NCBI GenBank assembly: GCA_039105265.1
Contig: JAPFFF010000001.1
Coordinates: 3,906,001 to 3,970,000 of the forward strand
Length of the DNA: 64,000 nucleotides
DNA from: Tritrichomonas musculus
Lineage: Eukaryota > Parabasalia > Tritrichomonadida > Tritrichomonadidae
Reading direction: 5' to 3'
The notes beneath the pieces were generated by a model. It worked only from the letters and a program-made list of their open reading frames with translations, did no database searches and was not told the origin of the DNA. A program made the position numbers and the translations under genes. This document shows, piece after piece, positions 9,857 through 20,046 of this stretch (positions are counted from its first letter, which is position 1; every line of letters begins with the position of its first letter).

Positions 9857-11395
9857 ATGAATACTAGCGATTTGAAAGGGAAAAGGATTGGAAGCTATAT
9901 TTTAAAAGGAGAAATCGGCGAAGGTGCATTTTCGACAGTCACTTTAGCCGAAGAAGTTCAACCAGAAACAGAGATTAATAATAAAGATAATAATCAATCA
10001 TCAATAATTAAAAAAGGAAGAAAAGGCTTACTTTTAAGAAATAAAAAAAGTAAACAAAATATAAAATCATCAAATAAACATTATGTTGCTTGCAAGATTA
10101 TCCCAAGAACCAAAGTCGAGGCGAAAAAACTTACTACTAGACTCGAACAAGAAATAAGAATTCATCAACTTATGCATCATCCTAATGTTGTTCAATTAAT
10201 CGATGTTCAAAAAGATACAAATAATTATTACGTTTTCCTTGAATTTTGTCCTTGTGGAGAACTTTTTGATTATGTAGTTGATCGTCAAAAATTGAAAGAG
10301 CATGATGCAGCCGTATTTTTCAAACAAATTTTAATTGGACTCAAATATATACATTCTTTACGTGTCGCACACCGTGATTTAAAACCAGAAAATATCCTTC
10401 TTGATCAATTTGGAAGAATTAAAATATCAGATTTTGGATTATCAAAGCTATTAGATATTAGTGGTAATGGCCTCACAAAAACTCCATGTGGATCACCATG
10501 CTATGCTTCGCCAGAGTGCATTAGCGGTCGTCCATATGATGGCAGAAAAAGTGATATATGGTCATGCGGCGTCATTTTATACGCCATCACTACAGGACAA
10601 CTTCCTTGGACAAAAAGAAACCAATCAAAAATGTTTCAACAAATTAGAAAAGGAGAATATACAGTTCCTTCTTATATTTCAGCTACTTGCGCCGATTTAA
10701 TCAGCCGATTAATGACAGTCAATAATACAAATAGAATAACAATTGATGAAGCTCTTAATCATCCATTTTTGAAAGATGTTATTGTTCCAGTTGCAACTCT
10801 TGATCACAAATTTGTTTCACTTAGAAAAGTTGATCGATTCTTAGGTGTTGACAGAGATTCCCAAATTAATCAAGCTATTGAAAATTTACCTACTCGCCGT
10901 TCAGAAACAGATACAGAGCTTGATTTAAACTTTTTGAAGATAAGAAAAGAAATTGAAAGTGAAGATGATAAGAAGAAGAGACATGAATATTTGGATGAAC
11001 TTTCTTCTATTGTACAGCCACGAAAAGGAAGAAAACATTCTAAAAAGTCAGATAGAAATGCTCGTCAAGTACTTATCAAAATAGATTCAAAAATGAAGCT
11101 CAGTATAAGTTCAATAAAAGATGACAATTCTAACGAAAAAGATAACAAACAAAAAGAAAGAAAACAAAAGATGAACGAGGCTGAGAAAAAGAAAATAAAC
11201 AAAAATAATAATAAAGTTGATAAAAAAGACAATAATACTGTTCTAATTAACAAGTTGCCGCCATTACCAGTAACAATAAAACCAAGAACTGATATTAAGA
11301 AGATAAATAATAATAATTGGATTGAAGACTTTGGAATAAGTAATATTATTAACCCAAGGAGATCTGAAAGAACTCCAGTTAATATTGTGTATTAA
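9857..11395 (+). CDS. CAMK/AMPK-like serine/threonine protein kinase
   Basis: A 512-residue protein with a complete kinase domain at about residues 12-305. Visible motifs are the glycine loop GEGAFSTV, the ATP-binding lysine in VACKII, HRDLKPENILLD near 172, DFGLSKLL near 192, a Gly-rich activation segment with CGSPCYASPE, and SDIWSCGVILYAITTGQLPW. The pattern is that of the CAMKL group (SNF1/AMPK, NIM1, BRSK relatives). The N-lobe has a basic, Asn-rich insertion of about 40 residues before the VACK strand, which is unusual. The C-terminal 200 residues are highly charged, with no recognisable UBA or KA1 domain. All catalytic residues are present, so it should phosphorylate Ser/Thr. The substrate is unknown. 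Confidence 0.92.
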   Translation: MNTSDLKGKRIGSYILKGEIGEGAFSTVTLAEEVQPETEINNKDNNQSSIIKKGRKGLLLRNKKSKQNIKSSNKHYVACKIIPRTKVEAKKLTTRLEQEIRIHQLMHHPNVVQLIDVQKDTNNYYVFLEFCPCGELFDYVVDRQKLKEHDAAVFFKQILIGLKYIHSLRVAHRDLKPENILLDQFGRIKISDFGLSKLLDISGNGLTKTPCGSPCYASPECISGRPYDGRKSDIWSCGVILYAITTGQLPWTKRNQSKMFQQIRKGEYTVPSYISATCADLISRLMTVNNTNRITIDEALNHPFLKDVIVPVATLDHKFVSLRKVDRFLGVDRDSQINQAIENLPTRRSETDTELDLNFLKIRKEIESEDDKKKRHEYLDELSSIVQPRKGRKHSKKSDRNARQVLIKIDSKMKLSISSIKDDNSNEKDNKQKERKQKMNEAEKKKINKNNNKVDKKDNNTVLINKLPPLPVTIKPRTDIKKINNNNWIEDFGISNIINPRRSERTPVNIVY

Positions 11396-11496
11396 TTTTA
11401 ATTTACAGATGTTATTGTTTGTAAAAATTGTTATGATATGATGAAATTAATTGATTGTAATTTTTTTTTCACATAACATATCTTTTTTTAAACGTA

Positions 11497-12933
11497 ATGA
11501 TTGATGATTTAGATTATTTAATGTGCGATATCGATTTTGAGTCCTCAGTAGATGAAAATGCAGAATTACCCAATCAATCTAACCAAAAAAATGAAAATAA
11601 ATCCAAAAATAGTTTAAATAATAAATCAAATAAAAATAAGAAAAGACCCCCTCGTAAATCCGCCCCAAATAAAATCATTTTAGATCCTTTAGATTTTGAT
11701 AAATTGTTTGATGGAATTAATGAGGAAAAAAACGAAGATACAATTAATAATGAAACTGACTTTGAATTAAACGATAATAATAATAAAAAAGAGAACAAAA
11801 AAGATAAAAAAGCCAATATATTCACAATCGATCTCGAATCAAAAGATTCTTCTGATCCACTTCAATTGTTTGAGCAAAATCTAATGAATTATCTAAATTT
11901 TACTACGAAAGATATAATTCCTGTTTTTTTATCGGAATTAAAATTTAATCTCGAAGAGTTATCTAATTTTGATCATCAAATTCATGATTTTTTAACTCGT
12001 TTACGCTATGATATAGAAGCCATTATTGCTGAACAATCAACAATCATTAATAATGAGATGAATAAAGATCGCAATTATCTTAATTTTGGCTTTTATTTCG
12101 ATGAACTGACTTTACCCAATTACTCTTTATATAATCAATCAGAAAATAACAAAGATGATACAACAAAATATCGACCAACAATTGATATATTAAATAATGT
12201 CGATAATTTCGTAAATAAACTCCAAGTATCAAAAGACAAAATGATAGAAAGTACCTTTTCAAAACTAAAAGCAATAAAATCCGAATCAAATCACTTGAAA
12301 AACAATTTACAAAAGCTCAACAATTCAGCAGAAACTCGTAAGAAATTATCAAACATCAAATACATAATCGAAAAAGAAGAAATAACAATCCGTTTATATG
12401 AAAAGCGAATAAATGAAATATGTCAACGCCAAGAGAAAATTAGAAACAATTACAAAGAATTATATAATTATAAAAAAAAGTCTCTTCAAATATATAATGA
12501 TGACAATGATGAAGAAAATGATTATGAGTTTCTTAAGGATGAATTATTAGAAGTAATAAAATATTTCAAATTGGGCAAAAAAGCTCAGAAAAAGTTGACT
12601 CTTTCAGAATTTTATGATAAAAATAATTCAAATTTGATATCAATTAAAAGTGATTTAACAGAACTCTCTGAGAAATTGAAATATATTGAACACTTACAAT
12701 CAAGTAAGCAATCAAACTCTTTTTGCAATAATTTTCAATCATCACAGATACAAAATATATCAATGCCGATTGATTTTTATTCGAACAATCTATCATTTAT
12801 GAATACATCGCAGAACTTATCAATGAGAAATAAGGTTCGTTCTAATAACTCAGTTGTATCAGATGTAAAGAAAAAATTAGAAAACATTCAAAAAATATCT
12901 AGAGAAAATAATTATATGCTATCAAATATGTAA
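11497..12933 (+). CDS. Coiled-coil protein, unidentified
   Basis: A 478-residue protein. It opens with an acidic peptide (MIDDLDYLMCDIDFE), followed by an Asn/Lys-rich disordered stretch with a basic RPPRKSAP patch. From about residue 120 to 320 there are long helices. Residues 230-410 have the heptad-like spacing of a coiled coil, and the C-terminus is Ser/Asn-rich. The layout recalls centrosomal or transition-fibre proteins such as FBF1, but I see no diagnostic motif. It lies only 101 bp downstream of the kinase on the same strand. TCACATAACATA upstream of the ATG may be its initiator. Confidence 0.7.
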   Translation: MIDDLDYLMCDIDFESSVDENAELPNQSNQKNENKSKNSLNNKSNKNKKRPPRKSAPNKIILDPLDFDKLFDGINEEKNEDTINNETDFELNDNNNKKENKKDKKANIFTIDLESKDSSDPLQLFEQNLMNYLNFTTKDIIPVFLSELKFNLEELSNFDHQIHDFLTRLRYDIEAIIAEQSTIINNEMNKDRNYLNFGFYFDELTLPNYSLYNQSENNKDDTTKYRPTIDILNNVDNFVNKLQVSKDKMIESTFSKLKAIKSESNHLKNNLQKLNNSAETRKKLSNIKYIIEKEEITIRLYEKRINEICQRQEKIRNNYKELYNYKKKSLQIYNDDNDEENDYEFLKDELLEVIKYFKLGKKAQKKLTLSEFYDKNNSNLISIKSDLTELSEKLKYIEHLQSSKQSNSFCNNFQSSQIQNISMPIDFYSNNLSFMNTSQNLSMRNKVRSNNSVVSDVKKKLENIQKISRENNYMLSNM

Positions 12934-12991
12934 GTATTATAAATAAAAGAGATAGAATATCGAGAGAGTTTATTTTTATTTAAAATTGATT

Positions 12992-15900
12992 TTAATCATT
13001 TTTATTATTATTGTTATTTGTTCCATTCGTGAAAAATGGGCCATTCGTATTAAAACATAAATTATTATTATTATTATTTGTTTCATTCATGGAAAAAGGG
13101 TTATTCGCATTACTACCAAAATTACTATTATTATTATTTGTTCCATTCATGGAAAAAGGGTTATTCGCATTACTACCAAAATTACTATTATTATTTGTTC
13201 TATTCGTGTAAAATGGGCTATTCAAATTAAAACCAAAACTATTATCATTATTATTATTTTTAGCATTATCGTTTAAACTACCCCAATCCGCAGGAAGCGT
13301 AAATGCATTATTTTTGGGTGGTGGTGCTGAACTTGGACTTTGAGATGCTGGACTTTTAGGCATTGAAAAATTGAAAGGACTTGGAGTATTAACAAATGTG
13401 TTTGTATTTCCAAATGCTTCTTTATTATTAAATAAATTTGGTATATCAGTACTAGATGCAGGAGAATCAGAAGAAGAAGACGGAGACGGATGAGGAGGTG
13501 CAATAGATGGAAAAACATTATTTGAAGTTGGATTTTTCATTTTAGTGAATGGATTATCAACAATTTCTTTAAATGCATCATTTCCACTTTTTGTAGCATT
13601 ACTCCCGAATCCGTTTTTTTGAAAATTATTATTAATGCTTGCCATTAAACCATTTTCACCTCCTTTTGTTGCATTTTGACCAAAACCGAAACCCAGAATT
13701 TGATCGGATGAAGTTTGAGTTCCCCAGCCACTGTAAGTCATTCTATTTTGTTTTGATGGCAGATCTGAGAATGGTTGAATATTATTAGTCGGCGAGATAT
13801 TAGGATTGGCTTTTTCCAAACTTTTGAGAAAGTCAATATTAGCTAATTCAGAGTTTGAAGAATTGGCTTTATTTCTTTGTTTCTGATTTTTATTCATACC
13901 ACCACTAGTCCAATTAATACCAGAGCCAGCTGTTCTAGGCAGTGATTGTGTAATAGTATCACGATCTGGACATTTGTCTTTGATAATGTCCCAAATCTGA
14001 GGCTTATCTCTAGAAGCAGCAAGAGGAGTATTACCAAGGAAATTTTTCACACTAAAATCAATTTTGTGTTTTTTATTGTGAGAATCATCAGAATACAATT
14101 CAACCATTCTTCGAATTGTATCTACTTGATTGTTAGAAATAGCTTCGAGTATGGGATAGACATTATTTGGCAAGCATTGATTTACATCAAGATCATCAGA
14201 ATTAAGTAGAGAATATACAATTGCTTGTGGAGAAGAAACTTTTTTCTCTGCATCTGAAGAAGGAGAGGCTGTTGCTTCTTTCTTGGTATCAAATGTAATT
14301 AACCATCCTCTATTATTCATTCTAATTGCATGCATAAGTGGCGTGTCGAATTTATCACCTGAAAATTTATTGACATCAATCGATGGCATAGAAAGAAGTA
14401 GCTGAACAATTTGAACATTTTTGGTTTCAATGGCCATTATTAATGGTGTTTCTTCTTTTCCTAGAGAACATGGAACAAATCCTTTTTGATCATTGCCAAA
14501 TGATGTATAAACTGGATTTTCAGGTTTTTTATTCTCCAAATTGACATCAATTTCAGAAAATGATAAAAGATGCTTCAACATATCAATGTTTTCTCTCTGA
14601 ATTACAATTGATAAAGGCGTCATTCCTGTTCTGACAGAATGAACATTTATATTTTGGGCATTTACTTCTTTTTTGAATAATTCTAGATCATTTTTAATGA
14701 CTGCTTTCTCAATATTAGTATAATCAGTTTTTGTTGGAGATCGCTTTGTTAATTTTTCTGAATATTCAATATTATTTATCTTTAAGTAGTGTCTAAAATA
14801 ATCAACAACATAATTGCTTTTGAGAGCAGTTGCAAGTTTCATTAAAGAAGTTTTATAACTTTTCTTCTGAGAAATAATGTAATCATATCGATTATAAGAA
14901 TAATCTGTTAAAGCTGAATAATTAAAAGCTAAAGCGATTGGTTCTGTAATATCAACCTCGTTGGACTTTTCCAAAATAAGTTTTGCAGCAATAGCATCAT
15001 CTTCTCTAATTGCGATTTCTAATGCTCTTTCTGGAACGTATGATAAGAGTTTCATGTTAATTGATGGATGTTTTACACAGCATAGAAATATCTCAGAACA
15101 TTCTGAACGATATGATTCATTGATTGGATCATATTGGGCTCCTTTGGCATTAATGTTAACAGCAGGAATACACATAAGAAAATGGAATGAATTAACCATT
15201 TTGTCTATAGCTGCTTGCGTTAAAAGTGTTTCGCCCTTCTTGCCTACAATGTTAATATTTGAATCAATTATTTTTTGCTTATTCTCGTATATCAATTTTA
15301 GCATATCAGGAAATTGTAAAGCAGAAAAAACATCATCATATGTAAGATTGAAACAGTTAAGAGAGAAAAGGAAATTGGCTGAATCATATTTATTGCTTAC
15401 TAGGGCATATTTTAAAAAGTTAAATTTCTTATTGACAGATATTGGACAATCATTTTCATCTGAATCCGGCTCATCGCTCTTCAAATATCCAAAAATATAT
15501 TTTAAAATGTTAATTGAATTGTTTTTAATGACATCCTTGATTATCTCGGCGCATCGTATACCTGAGAGACTTTTAAGAGCTTCCGGAGTATTTATTAAGG
15601 AACTGAAAATTTCTAAATCATCGTTTATTATTGAATATTGCTCAATTGTCTTATGATACATCGAAAAATGCAATGATAACAGATTTTTAATGCTTCCGTT
15701 GATATCATTACTATTTGGTAAAGACGATTTTGTAGCTTGCTTTAGTTCTTTTAGAATTAGACCAATTACTTTTTCGAAACAAGGATTAGACTTAACGATT
15801 TTTGTCTCACCAGAATAATAATCAATGTATGAAGGAAACATTAGACTATAAAAATAGTCTTTGCTTTGTAATTCATCTCTGACTTTTTTGTTGTAGTAAG

Positions 15901-17731
15901 ATGAAGAGCGAAGACTTGATATAAGTCCTTTATGCAAATTTTCAATATTTATCTGGCCATTCGATAAAAGAGATTCAACATTTTCTACATTACAATTAAA
16001 ACAGGCATAGTCGAGGGCTGATCTACCTTCATTATTAACAAGATTAATATCAATATTAACAGAATTTTCTTCATTATTTTCATTCAATTCATCTAATATT
16101 TGCTTAATATTAAGTAGACTTTTAACACATGATATTTGATTGTACTTAGATGCAATAATCAACAAAGTGTTTTCATATTGGTCGACAGCGTTTAAATAGA
16201 AAGGAAATTGAAAAACATCATCATGCTCATGACTTGATCTTTCTTTTAAAATTTTTTCTGTTGATTTGCTTATTTTGACCATTTCGTTAATATATAATTC
16301 AAGAAGTTCGGTATATCCTTTTTTACATATATAAAACAAACTGAAAAGAAGCATTTCTTTTGTATGCTTTATTGCAGAAAATAATGATGAAAATGCTGAT
16401 TCTACTTCTCTGCAAGTCTTAAAAGAAAATACACAACTTTTGTCTTTTTTTTCTTCGCCCAATTCAATTGAATCACGAGCTTTAATAATATTGTCATAAA
16501 CATAGAGATACAAATTGAGATTGTAAAAGAAAGGATTAGGAAATTGAGGCGATGATGTTGGTAATGTTGGCAAAGTTAAATTTAAACTACTTTGAATATC
16601 ATTATAATTTAGCATTTGTAAGAAAACTTCAACATTATTTGTATGGCATGATTGGAAAAGTGGGGTTTCCCAAACATCTGCTGACGAATTCACAATAGCG
16701 GTTGGATTTAAGAATTTGCTTGGACTGGCTGCGACAAAAAGATCAATTAAATCATTTCTGTGAAAATATATTGAACATTGAACACAATTATCAAGTGGAA
16801 ATTGATGCTCGATTAGAAAAAAGATTATTGGGATTGATCCACCTGCAATTGCAAAATGCAAAACATTAAAAGGTTTCACTTTCTCTCTTGATATCGATTG
16901 CAAATATCTCAGCTTACACTTATTTGTATCATTATCATTACTTTCGATAAAAGCGTAAAGATATTCAAAACATTCAATTGAATTATAAAAGGCACAAATG
17001 TCAAAAACAGAAAGTTCTTCATCAAGGAGAGTAGATGATTCGATAAATTGTGAATAAATCGAATCAATTGAAAAAAAGTGTTTTCTTTTTACTAAAATAT
17101 CTGAAAATTGTTTAATATTTGCTTGCAATTCTTTCAAATTATCATTTCGTAATATTTCATATAATTGCAATTCTGTGTCTAACTTAGTAGATGATTGTCT
17201 TTTGAGTAAAAAATCATTGTTCTTTTTTTTCTTAAAAATTTCACTTTCACTTTTATTCAAGAAATTAAATGATGATAGTTGTTTAAACATATCTTTATTT
17301 GTACTTGAAATTTCTTCTGAAAACCATCGTGCTAATTTATATGCTTTATTTCGTTGATGGAAATCTATTAAATATTTTATTGATGAAATTATTAAATCAT
17401 ATGCGAAAATATTACAATGGTATGCTTTGAAAATAAAAAATTGATGTTCTTGAGATAATTTGCTTAATAAATTTTTGAATAAGGAAATTAAAAATGAATT
17501 TGTTTGATCTGTTTGATTAATTAATACACATAAATCAAGTATTTGATCAATTTTATTTGGCCTTAATTCTATTAAAAGCGAAATATTTTCAATCAAAATA
17601 TTTTGCATTTCACAGTTTTCAAAATAATTTGAACGAATTATTGCTGAATATGTGGATTCAACTGTTTCATCATCTAAATCGAATAATAAGTATTGAAGAT
17701 CTGATAACTCGATAATGTCTTTATATGCCAT
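12992..17731 (-). CDS. Large ankyrin-repeat protein with FG/Asn-rich tail
   Basis: 1579 residues from the first in-frame ATG (17731); a TTG seven codons upstream is not needed. The N-terminal 200 residues are the helical region typical of trichomonad ankyrin proteins. Ankyrin repeats run from about residue 200 to 1260, with clear units such as NTLLIIASKYNQISCVKSLL, EGRSALDYACFNCNVENVES, TGMTPLSIVIQRENIDMLKH and DTPLMHAIRMNN. The last 320 residues change character completely: Asn, Ser, Pro and Phe-rich, with GFGFGQNAT, GFGSNAT and repeated SNFGSNANNPFSMNGT units. Ankyrin solenoids bind proteins. The FG-type tail resembles the disordered repeats of nucleoporins, so a link to nuclear transport is possible, but this is only inference from composition. 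Confidence 0.85.
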   Translation of the reverse strand: MAYKDIIELSDLQYLLFDLDDETVESTYSAIIRSNYFENCEMQNILIENISLLIELRPNKIDQILDLCVLINQTDQTNSFLISLFKNLLSKLSQEHQFFIFKAYHCNIFAYDLIISSIKYLIDFHQRNKAYKLARWFSEEISSTNKDMFKQLSSFNFLNKSESEIFKKKKNNDFLLKRQSSTKLDTELQLYEILRNDNLKELQANIKQFSDILVKRKHFFSIDSIYSQFIESSTLLDEELSVFDICAFYNSIECFEYLYAFIESNDNDTNKCKLRYLQSISREKVKPFNVLHFAIAGGSIPIIFFLIEHQFPLDNCVQCSIYFHRNDLIDLFVAASPSKFLNPTAIVNSSADVWETPLFQSCHTNNVEVFLQMLNYNDIQSSLNLTLPTLPTSSPQFPNPFFYNLNLYLYVYDNIIKARDSIELGEEKKDKSCVFSFKTCREVESAFSSLFSAIKHTKEMLLFSLFYICKKGYTELLELYINEMVKISKSTEKILKERSSHEHDDVFQFPFYLNAVDQYENTLLIIASKYNQISCVKSLLNIKQILDELNENNEENSVNIDINLVNNEGRSALDYACFNCNVENVESLLSNGQINIENLHKGLISSLRSSSYYNKKVRDELQSKDYFYSLMFPSYIDYYSGETKIVKSNPCFEKVIGLILKELKQATKSSLPNSNDINGSIKNLLSLHFSMYHKTIEQYSIINDDLEIFSSLINTPEALKSLSGIRCAEIIKDVIKNNSINILKYIFGYLKSDEPDSDENDCPISVNKKFNFLKYALVSNKYDSANFLFSLNCFNLTYDDVFSALQFPDMLKLIYENKQKIIDSNINIVGKKGETLLTQAAIDKMVNSFHFLMCIPAVNINAKGAQYDPINESYRSECSEIFLCCVKHPSINMKLLSYVPERALEIAIREDDAIAAKLILEKSNEVDITEPIALAFNYSALTDYSYNRYDYIISQKKSYKTSLMKLATALKSNYVVDYFRHYLKINNIEYSEKLTKRSPTKTDYTNIEKAVIKNDLELFKKEVNAQNINVHSVRTGMTPLSIVIQRENIDMLKHLLSFSEIDVNLENKKPENPVYTSFGNDQKGFVPCSLGKEETPLIMAIETKNVQIVQLLLSMPSIDVNKFSGDKFDTPLMHAIRMNNRGWLITFDTKKEATASPSSDAEKKVSSPQAIVYSLLNSDDLDVNQCLPNNVYPILEAISNNQVDTIRRMVELYSDDSHNKKHKIDFSVKNFLGNTPLAASRDKPQIWDIIKDKCPDRDTITQSLPRTAGSGINWTSGGMNKNQKQRNKANSSNSELANIDFLKSLEKANPNISPTNNIQPFSDLPSKQNRMTYSGWGTQTSSDQILGFGFGQNATKGGENGLMASINNNFQKNGFGSNATKSGNDAFKEIVDNPFTKMKNPTSNNVFPSIAPPHPSPSSSSDSPASSTDIPNLFNNKEAFGNTNTFVNTPSPFNFSMPKSPASQSPSSAPPPKNNAFTLPADWGSLNDNAKNNNNDNSFGFNLNSPFYTNRTNNNSNFGSNANNPFSMNGTNNNNSNFGSNANNPFSMNETNNNNNNLCFNTNGPFFTNGTNNNNNKND
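13011..13215 (-). repeat. Tandem repeat of about 63-66 bp encoding the FG/Asn tail
   Basis: Three to four tandem copies near the 3' end of the ankyrin gene, each encoding a GSNANNPFSMNGTNNNN-type unit. The two middle copies are almost identical. Runs of TTATTATTA (Asn codons on the coding strand) differ in length between copies, as expected from slippage. Confidence 0.85.
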
Positions 17732-17885
17732 TCTACCTTTTTTATTAGTCAAAAAATTATTCAGAAGTGATAAATTTTTATACTTTCAAAAAGTTTTAAT
17801 TCATAATTAAACCTATTAAGGCGAAAATTCTATGTACGTTATTTAAAAAAAATTTCAATCCTATTTTATACAATTTATCAATTAA

Positions 17886-19541
17886 ATGAAGAAGCAAAAC
17901 AAACTTCGACAACGTGCTTCTTCAGTTTCGATGACGTATGAACAAAGTCTTGAAAAAATGCAACGAATCAAAGATGCAATATCTGATGCTACACGAAATC
18001 GTAATTATGATGAAGCGAAAATACTTGAATCATATCTTAAAAAACATGAAAAAGTTCATGCACGCCTTTTTGAACAAACAAAAGCTCAACTCCTTAAAGA
18101 TCGTTTATCAGAACTTGAATCTGAGAAGCTTCAACGCCAAGCAGAACTTGTAGAAGAAGTAATAATACGTTTAAATAATATATATGATACTTATGATCGC
18201 AATTATGCTGATTTAGAAAGACGCCACATGATGAATATTGAAAATCTTAGATGCCGATTCAATAAGCCAACATTTACAAATATTAAAACTTCTTCTACAA
18301 TCAGAAATTTATGTGCAGCTGAAAAATATTACGCAAACGTAATGCAAGACTATCAAACTGCCGCTCAGATTAAAAAACAAATTGAACAACAAAGCAACTA
18401 TGAACAAGAAGAATTTGATAGGACAACAGGAACAACAATTGAAGCAAAAGTTAGAGATGCTATCCATAATTATAAAGCTCAGCAGTCTTCTTTTGCTCAA
18501 AGACTTCTTACAGAAAAAAATATTTTAAAAAGAGATGTAAAAAGACAAATTTTAGGAATGGAAAATAGATATAAAAAAATAATTTACAGTATTTCCGGAC
18601 CTTCAAGTGGCGAAAGAGGATCAACCCTCAACCCAGATGAAAAAATGGATATTACAACAACTTTCGAAAATCAGATTATGGCAACAATAGATTATGAATT
18701 CAATGAATTTGCAAAGAAACTACAAGCACAGTATAAAACTAGCAGTAATATTATTATTCGAAGTAAAGCTCAACATAAAAATGCAAGTGGGCGTGGCACC
18801 AACATTAGATCTACAAGGTCTTCTTCGATAGGACCCAAGACCAAAAATAAACATTATGAAAGAAAATCAAGTATTAGTAATAACAGTAATTATAATAAAA
18901 GGGAATCAAATTCGCCAAAGCAAGTTCGTGTTTTTTCAAATATTCGAAATAGGAACGTTCGGGTTCCTCAGAAAAAGTCCCAAAAGAATAATAGTAAGAA
19001 TCTAAAATACTCTCTTAATGATACAGAAGAAATAACAGAAGAAACCTTAACTGATATAGATTATGATTCAGATAACGAAGGTGGAAATAAACATAATAGT
19101 GATGATAATATTAAAATTGAAGATATAGATTTTGATAAAATTAAAATAAATGATATAAAAGACGAAAAAGAAATTGATATAAAATATATGATAAAAAGAA
19201 ATAATCTTGTTATTAACTCTAATCAATCAAATGTAACTCCCAAAAGGAAACAGACTCGGGCTTTGAAATTAAATGCAGATATAGAAAAGAAACCAATTCC
19301 GCCATCTGAAAAGAATAATATTTCACGTCGTCCAAGAAATTATCGTAAACGGATTTCAGAAGTTTCTTCTTATGAAATTAAATACAATATTGAAACAGAA
19401 AGTAAAAAGAGAAATCCAAGATTAGATTTCGCTCTAAAAAAACGTGAAAAAGCCCTTTTGCAAGATGCAGATGAAGGCGAAAATGCTGAGAAAATTGAAA
19501 ATGTTGAAATTATTGAAATCGTTGATAATATCGATTCATAA
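17886..19541 (+). CDS. Coiled-coil protein, unidentified
   Basis: A 551-residue protein. Residues 15-250 form long charged helices, starting with YEQSLEKMQRIKDAI and a YDEAKILESYLKKHE motif of the type seen in a family of trichomonad coiled-coil proteins. Residues 290-551 are basic, Ser/Asn-rich and probably disordered, with an acidic island (DYDSDNEGG) and a repetitive ENVEIIEIVDNID end. It is head-to-head with the ankyrin gene: 154 bp separate the two ATGs. I do not recognise a function; a cytoskeletal role would fit but is not shown. Confidence 0.7.
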   Translation: MKKQNKLRQRASSVSMTYEQSLEKMQRIKDAISDATRNRNYDEAKILESYLKKHEKVHARLFEQTKAQLLKDRLSELESEKLQRQAELVEEVIIRLNNIYDTYDRNYADLERRHMMNIENLRCRFNKPTFTNIKTSSTIRNLCAAEKYYANVMQDYQTAAQIKKQIEQQSNYEQEEFDRTTGTTIEAKVRDAIHNYKAQQSSFAQRLLTEKNILKRDVKRQILGMENRYKKIIYSISGPSSGERGSTLNPDEKMDITTTFENQIMATIDYEFNEFAKKLQAQYKTSSNIIIRSKAQHKNASGRGTNIRSTRSSSIGPKTKNKHYERKSSISNNSNYNKRESNSPKQVRVFSNIRNRNVRVPQKKSQKNNSKNLKYSLNDTEEITEETLTDIDYDSDNEGGNKHNSDDNIKIEDIDFDKIKINDIKDEKEIDIKYMIKRNNLVINSNQSNVTPKRKQTRALKLNADIEKKPIPPSEKNNISRRPRNYRKRISEVSSYEIKYNIETESKKRNPRLDFALKKREKALLQDADEGENAEKIENVEIIEIVDNIDS

Positions 19542-20046
19542 GAAATTTATTTGTTAATATTTTATTGTTTTGTTATTAATAGTAAAAATTTAATTTTAAG
19601 AGATTATTTAATATCAACTTTTTTTAAAAAGTTTTAATTTTCATTTGCTACAATAGAGGCTAGTGCCAATGATTACTTATATTTCCTAAATAAAATCATT
19701 CATTTTAGATCCAAACACAGATAAATTTCATAACTTTTCTGATTTTTTAACCATTTAATAAAACAAGAAACAAATAATGATGCCACTGAAGAAAGACTTG
19801 GATTACGAAATATTGCTTTTATCAGATTTTATCATTATTACAAATCAAGGAAATCACATATATAAAAAACAGGTGGAGTGAAAAAAAACAAAAGTTCACA
19901 AAAAACAAAAGAAAAAGAGCAATGAAACACTATAGACATTATCTTTGTTTGCAAAAATTACGAAGAGAAACATTTTTTTTTTTTTTTACTAATTAATAAA
20001 ACATACATATTATTTCTATTTCTTTTTTTAAATCACATTACTATTT
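19542..20046. other. Intergenic spacer between convergent genes
   Basis: About 505 bases between two convergent gene ends. It contains purine-rich runs and a T run near 19975-19989. I see no gene, RNA or transposon end. Confidence 0.5.
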
